NCBI RefSeq assembly: GCF_037652055.1 | Contig: NZ_JBBKAH010000011.1 | Location: 275,955-339,954, forward strand | DNA length: 64,000 nt | Source: Pelagibius sp037652055 | GTDB lineage: Bacteria > Pseudomonadota > Alphaproteobacteria > Kiloniellales > Kiloniellaceae | Direction of reading: 5' to 3' | In this document: in pieces, positions 58,759-64,000 of the stretch | How the letters are laid out: each line of letters opens with the position of its first letter | How positions within the stretch are numbered: position 1 is the first letter of the stretch | The notes under the pieces: model-generated | What the model was told of the DNA's origin: nothing | Database searches by the model: none | The model's input: the letters and a program-made list of their open reading frames with translations, nothing else | Program-made: the position numbers and the translations under genes

Positions 58759-60864
58759 ATGGTCAAGACGACCTTTTCCGGCGAAGCGGGCAACGGCGAC
58801 GTCGTCCGCACCATCGATTGTGCCGACCAATCCGAGATCGTTCTCGATGCAGGCCTCCTGTTCTCGGCGGATTTCGTCAGGCTGGGAGACGATCTTCTGC
58901 TGCAGGGGGCCGACGGCAGCGAAGTCCTGCTGCGCGACTACTTCACGCAGGTCCCGCCACCCCCGTTGGAGACGGCGGAAGGCGCGCGCCTGACGCCGGA
59001 CACCGTCGAGAGCCTGGCCGGGCCGGCCGTGCCCCTGTCTTTCGCACAGCTCGGCGACGCGCCGCTGTCCGCACCGATCGGCGCGGTCAGTTCCCTCAAC
59101 GGCATCGCCCGCGTGCAGAGGGCCGACGGCGTCCGCGACGACCTGCACGAAGGCGATCCGATCTTCCTGGGCGATGTCGTTTCGACCGGCGTCGGCTCGG
59201 ACCTCGGCATCCTTTTCGTCGACGACACGGTGTTCTCGCTGTCCGCCAACGCGCGCATGGTGGTCGACGAGCTGATCTACAATCCCGGCGGCGCCGCCAA
59301 CACCATGGGCGTCTCGCTGATCCAGGGCACCTTCGTCTTCGTCACCGGCAACATCGCGCCGAGCGGAGAGATGAACGTCGACACGCCCGCCGGCACCATC
59401 GGCATCCGCGGCACGACGGTCGGCGTGCGGATCGGCACGCTGGGCGGCGTGACGCGGATCGTCAACATCGAGAACCCCGAAACCGGCGAGGTCGGCCGCT
59501 TTACCTTCAGCAACTTCGGCGGATCCGCGCAGTTCACGCAGGCCAATCATTTTCTCGAGATCCGCAGCGCCGACATCATCCCCGGCCTGCCGGCCACCCT
59601 CTCCAGCGAGGCCCTCGGCAGCGTCTTCGGCCGCCCGCTGAACAACGCAACCGAGATCCAGCGCAACATCGAACAGAACCGCACGGAAGGCCCGCCGACG
59701 GGGCCGGACCAGCAGCAGGCCGCGGCGCAGCAGCCGCCCGACAACCCGGTCGATTTCCCCTTCGAGACGGCCGCGGGGCCGCAGCCGCTGGGCGGCGGCA
59801 GCAGCTTTGCCGCCGGACTGACACTCGGGGCGAACCAGGGCTTCGGGCTGGTCGCCAACAGCCTGCCGCGCAGCGACGTGCTGACCGGCGTGGATATCTC
59901 GGGCTTTGGGCCGCTGGGGACCGACAATCCCCAGCTCTTTCGCTTCTTTCCTTCCGTGCTCACGGCACCGCCTGAGGAAATTCCCCCGGCCATCAACGTC
60001 GTCTACCTGATCGACATCTCAGGGTCCATGTCACGCGGTGCCGATGGCCGCGCGCCGACGCCGTCTTCCCCAAGCCGGATCGACCTCGCCAAGCAGGCCG
60101 TGCTGGCGCTGAACCAGCAGCTCATCGACGCCGGCGTCGCCGACCGAGTCTCCATCAAGGTCATCGCCTTCCGCGCCCATACCGACATCGACCTCATCGA
60201 ATCGCGAAGCGCCGAGTTCGACGGGCCCGACGACGCGGCGCTGATGCCTTTCATCGAAGGCCTGCAAACCGATGGCGGCACCGAGTACGAAGGGCCCCTG
60301 CAAGTGGCGGTGAACTGGCTGCACGAGGACATCGACCCCGGGACCGGGACCGGCACCGGCACCGGCACTGCCGAGCGCTACGAGGACGCGCTGAACTTCA
60401 TCTACCTCTTCAGCGACGGCGGCGAGGAGTACCTGCCGGATGCGGCGCTCAGCGCCGAGCTGTACGACGACGGCAGCGGCGCGCCGATCCTCACCGATCT
60501 CACCATCCAGGCGTTCGCCATCGGCGCGCCCGGTGCCGACAACTTTTCCACCGATCAGCTGGGCAAGGTCGAGACCGGCAGCCTGGGCAACGGCGGCGAG
60601 GTCGACGTCATCTCCGATACCGACGACATCGCGGCGCTGTTCCCGGGCGCGCCGCCGCCTCCTGCGCCCGCCGCGCCGGCCCTGCAACTCGCCGCCCTGG
60701 TCGACGATCCCGGCGAAGACCTCGATGCGCTGCTCCCGGCCGGCGACTCCCCCGGAGACGCTGCGGCATCCGAGCCGAGCGGCAGCGGCGCCACCTCCGC
60801 GCTCTTCCTGGAAGGCGGCCCGCCGGTCAGTCTCAATCCCGAGGACTTCACCCCCCTAGCCTAG
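58759..60864 (+). CDS. FecR domain protein with VWA domain
   Basis: Protein of 701 residues without a Sec signal. Residues about 20-60 (SEIVLDAGLLFSADFVRLGD) resemble the beta-rich N-terminus of T1SS-exported proteins. A FecR domain follows at about 110-270 (RADGVRDDLHEGDPIFLGDV; ILFVDDTVFSLSANARMVVD; TPAGTIGIRGTTVGVRIGTL). Residues about 410-630 form a VWA domain with MIDAS DISGSMSRG. A GTGTGTGT linker is encoded by a simple repeat at 60343-60370. The start at 58759 follows a GGGGG tract. The adenylate cyclase gene begins 8 bases downstream. The upstream gap is AT-rich and holds the likely promoter. Confidence 0.88.
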   Translation: MVKTTFSGEAGNGDVVRTIDCADQSEIVLDAGLLFSADFVRLGDDLLLQGADGSEVLLRDYFTQVPPPPLETAEGARLTPDTVESLAGPAVPLSFAQLGDAPLSAPIGAVSSLNGIARVQRADGVRDDLHEGDPIFLGDVVSTGVGSDLGILFVDDTVFSLSANARMVVDELIYNPGGAANTMGVSLIQGTFVFVTGNIAPSGEMNVDTPAGTIGIRGTTVGVRIGTLGGVTRIVNIENPETGEVGRFTFSNFGGSAQFTQANHFLEIRSADIIPGLPATLSSEALGSVFGRPLNNATEIQRNIEQNRTEGPPTGPDQQQAAAQQPPDNPVDFPFETAAGPQPLGGGSSFAAGLTLGANQGFGLVANSLPRSDVLTGVDISGFGPLGTDNPQLFRFFPSVLTAPPEEIPPAINVVYLIDISGSMSRGADGRAPTPSSPSRIDLAKQAVLALNQQLIDAGVADRVSIKVIAFRAHTDIDLIESRSAEFDGPDDAALMPFIEGLQTDGGTEYEGPLQVAVNWLHEDIDPGTGTGTGTGTAERYEDALNFIYLFSDGGEEYLPDAALSAELYDDGSGAPILTDLTIQAFAIGAPGADNFSTDQLGKVETGSLGNGGEVDVISDTDDIAALFPGAPPPPAPAAPALQLAALVDDPGEDLDALLPAGDSPGDAAASEPSGSGATSALFLEGGPPVSLNPEDFTPLA

Positions 60865-60871
60865 GCACGAT

Positions 60872-63262
60872 ATGGATGGCCTGAAGCCGCAAGCCGACAG
60901 TCCGCAGGCGGGGATGCAACCCTCGGCACGCGCCGGCAGCTTGGAGGGCGGCGGCTTGGAGGGCGGCAGCGTCGAGGGCGGGCGCGCGAAGGGTCCGGAC
61001 CCGGCCGCTTCGCCATCAAAACGGCGCGGCGTCTTCGCCCGGGCGGACCTGCTGCGGATGCTGCGGCGCCTGGCCTTCAGCCGCCTGCTGGGGCTTTGCC
61101 TGCTGATTCCCCTGATCGCACTCAGGATCTGGGACCCGGCCCCGCTGGAAATCCTGCGCCTCAGGGTCTTCGACCTCTATCAGCTGGTCAATCCCCGCCA
61201 GCCGGCGGCCGAGCCCATCGTCATCGTCGACATCGACGAGGAAAGCCTTGCCGAGATCGGCCAATGGCCCTGGCCGCGCCTGGAGGTGGCGCGCATGATC
61301 GACCGCCTTCGGCTCGCCGGTGTCGTGGCCGTCGGTTTCGACATCACCTTTCCGGAACCGGACCGCACCTCGCCCGGCGTCTACGCGGACTCCCTCGCCG
61401 AGGTGGATCCCGCCATCGCCGAAGCCTTGCGCGTCCTGCCCAACAACGACGAGGTCCTGGCCGGCGCGCTCAGCCGGACGCGCGTGGTGCTCGGCCAGTC
61501 GGGTTACCACCGCGAGGTCCGCAACAGGCCGCCGCCGGCGCCGTCGGAGGTTCCGCTGGCGATCGTCGGTGCGGACCCCAAGCCCTATCTCTATCAATTT
61601 CCGTCCCTGGTGCGGAACACGCCGGTCCTGGAACAGGCGGCGGCCAGCCGCGCCGTCTTCAACCTCGTGCCCGGCAGCGACGGCGTGGTGCGCAACGTGC
61701 CCGCCTTCGTCATCGCCGAGGGCCGCATCGTGCCCAGCCTGGCCGTCGAACTGCTGCGGGTCGCCTCCGGCGGCAACGCCTTCGCCATCAAGACCGACCG
61801 CGCGGGCATTCGCTCCTTCGTCGTCGCGGGGGTCGACGTGCCGACGGACCGCCACGGCCGTCTGTGGATCCACTACGCGAAGCAGCGCCCCGGCCTCTAC
61901 ATCTCCGCCAAGGACCTGCTGGCCGGCGCGGTAGCGCCGGAGCGCCTGGCGGGCAAGCTGGCGCTGATCGGCACCTCGGCCGTCGGCCTGTTCGACATCA
62001 AGGCAACGCCACTGCAGGGCAACGTTCCCGGCGTGGAGGTGCATGCCCAGGTGCTGGAAATGATCATCACCGGGCAGCTTCTGCAGCGGCCGCACTACGC
62101 GCTGGGGGCGGAGGTGACGGCCCTGGCGATCGTCTCCCTGCTGATCATCGCCCTGGTGCCGGTGCTCGGCGCGGCGCTCACCATGCTGCTGGGCGCGCTC
62201 GTGGCGTCGTTCCTGCTCGCCACGTCGTGGTTCCTCTTCACCGGCGAGGGACTGCTGATCGATCCCGCCTATCCCTCGCTCGGCGCTTTTGCCGTCTTCG
62301 CCCTGCTGGTCTTCGCCAACTACCTGCGCGAGGAAGGCCGCCGCGAGGAAGTGCGCCGCGCCTTTCGCCACTACCTCTCGCCGGCCCTCGTCGATCAGCT
62401 GGCCGACGAGCCCGACCGGCTGGTGCTGGGCGGCGAGAGCCGCGAAATGACGATCCTCTTCAGCGACGTGCGCGGCTTCACCGCGATCGCGGAGCGCCTG
62501 CAACACGAGCCGCAGGTGCTGACCCGCCTGATGAACCGCCTGCTGACCTCGCTCTCCACCGAGATCATGGCCAACAACGGCACCATCGACAAATACATGG
62601 GCGACGCGGTCATGGCGTTCTGGAACGCGCCGCTCAGAGATGCCGATCACGCGCTCAACGCCTGCAACGCCGCCCGCGCGATGTGCGGCGCCCTCGACAC
62701 GCTGAACGCGAAGATGCTGGCGGACGCCGCGGGCGGTACGGCGGAGACATCGGCGCTGCGCATCGGCCTGGGCATCAACACCGGGCTCTGCGTGGTCGGC
62801 AACATGGGCTCGGAACAGCGCTTCGACTATTCCGTGCTGGGCGATGCGGTCAATCTCGCGTCGCGCCTGGAAGGGCAGTCGCCCGTCTACGGCGCCGACA
62901 TCGTCCTCGGCCAGGCCACCGCCGAGGCGCTCGGCGACCGGGCGAGCTATGTCGAGCTGGACCTGATCCGGGTGAAGGGCAAGCGCGAGCCCCAGCGCAT
63001 CTTCGCCCTGCTGGGCGGACCAGAGCTCGCCGACGATGCCGACGTCCGCATGACCATGCGCCTCATGGACAACCTGCTGACCGCCTACCGCTTCCAGGCC
63101 TGGGACGCCGCGGCGCAGGCCGTCGACGCACTGGCGGGACGCCGCCTCGCCCACCTCGACCTCGAGATCTTCCGGCAGCTCTACCGCCGTCGCATCGAAG
63201 AGTTCCGCAACGATCCGCCGCCACCCGATTGGGACGGCGTCCACAGCGCCGAGGGGAAGTGA
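60872..63262 (+). CDS. CHASE2 domain adenylate/guanylate cyclase
   Basis: Membrane-bound class III cyclase of 796 residues. A Gly/Glu-rich cytoplasmic N-terminus with EGGG repeats comes first, then a TM helix near 72-87 (LGLCLLIPLIALRIW). A large CHASE2 sensor fills about 95-400 (PIVIVDIDEESLAEIGQWPW; GVVAVGFDITFPEPDR). Three TM helices follow (about 410-490), then the catalytic domain from about 525: MTILFSDVRGFTAIAERL (metal Asp), DKYMGDAVMAFW (second metal Asp, with a Lys of the adenine-selecting type) and FDYSVLGDAVNLASRLE. Predicted product is cAMP. It is co-transcribed with the FecR-VWA gene; the extracytoplasmic CHASE2 part could sense it. Confidence 0.93.
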   Translation: MDGLKPQADSPQAGMQPSARAGSLEGGGLEGGSVEGGRAKGPDPAASPSKRRGVFARADLLRMLRRLAFSRLLGLCLLIPLIALRIWDPAPLEILRLRVFDLYQLVNPRQPAAEPIVIVDIDEESLAEIGQWPWPRLEVARMIDRLRLAGVVAVGFDITFPEPDRTSPGVYADSLAEVDPAIAEALRVLPNNDEVLAGALSRTRVVLGQSGYHREVRNRPPPAPSEVPLAIVGADPKPYLYQFPSLVRNTPVLEQAAASRAVFNLVPGSDGVVRNVPAFVIAEGRIVPSLAVELLRVASGGNAFAIKTDRAGIRSFVVAGVDVPTDRHGRLWIHYAKQRPGLYISAKDLLAGAVAPERLAGKLALIGTSAVGLFDIKATPLQGNVPGVEVHAQVLEMIITGQLLQRPHYALGAEVTALAIVSLLIIALVPVLGAALTMLLGALVASFLLATSWFLFTGEGLLIDPAYPSLGAFAVFALLVFANYLREEGRREEVRRAFRHYLSPALVDQLADEPDRLVLGGESREMTILFSDVRGFTAIAERLQHEPQVLTRLMNRLLTSLSTEIMANNGTIDKYMGDAVMAFWNAPLRDADHALNACNAARAMCGALDTLNAKMLADAAGGTAETSALRIGLGINTGLCVVGNMGSEQRFDYSVLGDAVNLASRLEGQSPVYGADIVLGQATAEALGDRASYVELDLIRVKGKREPQRIFALLGGPELADDADVRMTMRLMDNLLTAYRFQAWDAAAQAVDALAGRRLAHLDLEIFRQLYRRRIEEFRNDPPPPDWDGVHSAEGK

Positions 63263-63319
63263 GGGACCGAGGTGACAGTTTGGAGAAAGCCGGTGTGACT
63301 TGCTCTCGCTACAGTCCCG

Positions 63320-63480
63320 CTGTCGTCCCGGCACTTGATGCCGGGACCCATTGGCCTGTCCGTTCGCCATAACGCCGATAGGGAGCCTCCAACGCCTGCG
63401 GCCGGCGAGGACGCCAATGCCGCAGGCCGTCACCACGCATCGACGCCAATGGGTCCCGGGGTCAAGCCCCGGGACGACAG
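63320..63480. repeat. Inverted pair of palindromic repeats, family B
   Basis: Copy at 63320-63354 (CTGTCGTCCCGGCACTTGAT, then GCCGGGACCCATTG) and reversed copy at 63441-63480 (CCAATGGGTCCCGGGGTCAA core). The 63263-63592 gap between the cyclase gene and the AraC gene holds nothing else that I can support. Confidence 0.86.
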
Positions 63481-63592
63481 CTGTGGCGTGGCTGGACAGA
63501 AACTCTTCGACGGGGGCAAGGGGCGAGCCCTCAACAGCAGGCATCGCGGTGCGCTGTCCCGGCGCGCGTGACGCCCCGCCAGACAGCCGCCG

Positions 63593-64000
63593 TCAGAGCG
63601 CCGTCATCCTGGCGCGAAACGCGCTCGGCGATTCGCCCGCTGCCTGGGCGAAGACGCGGGCGAAGTAGGCGGGGTCGCTGTAGCCCAGCATGTAGGCGAT
63701 CTCGGCGACCTGCATGGAGGTGTAGGCGAGCGCGCGGCGTGCCTCCAGCAGGCGCCGCTCCAGGATCAGCTGCGAGGCCGGGGAGCCGGTCAGCGCGCGG
63801 GCGACGCGGCTGAGGTGCGTCGGCGTCACGCCCAGCGTCCCGGCGTAGTCGGAGAGCGCCCGCGGGCTGCGGTAGTCGCGCTCCACCAGCACCTGGAAGC
63901 GCGCCAGCAAGGCGGCCCCCGCCCGGGGCGGCGCGGTATCGCCGGCCGCCTGCGCCGCCAGGGCGCGGGCGAACCAGGCCGCCAGCAGCCCGGCCAGCGC
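63593..64000 (-). CDS. AraC family transcriptional regulator (partial)
   Basis: C-terminal 136 codons or so of an AraC-type regulator; the gene enters from beyond the window end. Two helix-turn-helix units are visible: RALSDYAGTLGVTPTHLSRV and MQVAEIAYMLGYSDPAYFAR, then FAQAAGESPSAFRARM, the standard AraC C-terminus. The effector domain is missing, so the signal is unknown. Confidence 0.92.
   Translation of the reverse strand, partial: ALAGLLAAWFARALAAQAAGDTAPPRAGAALLARFQVLVERDYRSPRALSDYAGTLGVTPTHLSRVARALTGSPASQLILERRLLEARRALAYTSMQVAEIAYMLGYSDPAYFARVFAQAAGESPSAFRARMTAL

Noticed and set aside
61016..63544. 842-codon minus-strand open frame
   Set aside because: Antisense of the CHASE2 cyclase, which has full domain support on the plus strand.

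Overview
The window is GC-rich DNA (most gene stretches look like about 65-72% G+C) from an alphaproteobacterium. Rhodospirillales-type marine or soil bacteria are my best guess. The reasons are the abundance of TRAP transporters, the beta-ketoadipate genes, the zur-inside-znu operon and the dispersed palindromic repeats; family and genus cannot be fixed from this sequence. No rRNA, tRNA, CRISPR array, integrase or transposase was found. About 58 genes are supported, tightly packed and often joined by ATGA or GTGA stop/start overlaps.

Layout. 0-2.7 kb: a molybdenum hydroxylase (FAD subunit plus a fused 2Fe-2S/molybdopterin subunit cut by the window edge). 3.3-9.3 kb: a divergent catabolic locus with a TAXI-type TRAP transporter and AtuA-like small protein on one side, a GntR regulator and AtuA-family enzyme on the other, and a palindromic operator between. 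9.3-14.7 kb: a CadC-like regulator facing a five-gene operon (NmrA-like protein, 4-TM protein, metallo-beta-lactamase fold hydrolase, carboxymuconolactone-decarboxylase fold protein, SDR). 14.8-18.1 kb: the zinc uptake locus znuC-znuB-zur facing znuA across a Zur-box-like palindrome. 18.2-24.2 kb: a 2023-residue type-I-secreted adhesin with 918-bp tandem repeats, a VWA domain and RTX repeats. 24.6-27.7 kb: an iron alcohol dehydrogenase, a GIY-YIG nuclease inside a cluster of palindromic repeats, and a DAO-family oxidoreductase. 28.0-31.9 kb: pcaDCHGB, converting protocatechuate to beta-ketoadipate. 32.1-40.9 kb: mixed metabolism, including an idonate-type dehydrogenase, a probable gluconate 5-dehydrogenase, a LysR/aminotransferase IV pair, ArsR/SRPBCC, a chimeric DUF899 remnant, RidA and a lone ABC membrane domain. 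41.2-46.4 kb: a tungstate/molybdate locus (tupBCA, modA, molbindin, HTH-PBP regulator). 46.4-47.2 kb: an AT-richer orphan gene. 47.2-51.8 kb: a MetE-like enzyme and a three-gene DctPQM TRAP transporter. 51.9-58.5 kb: a split membrane quinoprotein dehydrogenase, a hemerythrin, a subtilisin-like protease, a trypsin-like protein lacking its serine, and an EamA exporter. 58.7-63.3 kb: a FecR-VWA protein in an operon with a CHASE2 adenylate cyclase. 63.6 kb to the end: a partial AraC regulator.

How the parts fit. Metal supply (Zn, Mo/W) is a clear theme, and the Mo/W genes could serve the molybdenum hydroxylase. The split PQQ dehydrogenase belongs to the glucose/quinate/shikimate superfamily. If it acts on quinate or shikimate, it would feed protocatechuate to the pca genes; this is inference. 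Two VWA proteins, one RTX-type and one FecR-type with a cyclase, point to cell-surface adhesion or envelope sensing.

The points most worth following are the GIY-YIG gene embedded in palindromic repeats, the FecR-VWA/CHASE2 cyclase pair, the split quinoprotein dehydrogenase, the serine-less trypsin fold beside a subtilisin, the DUF899 chimera, and the AT-rich orphan gene.
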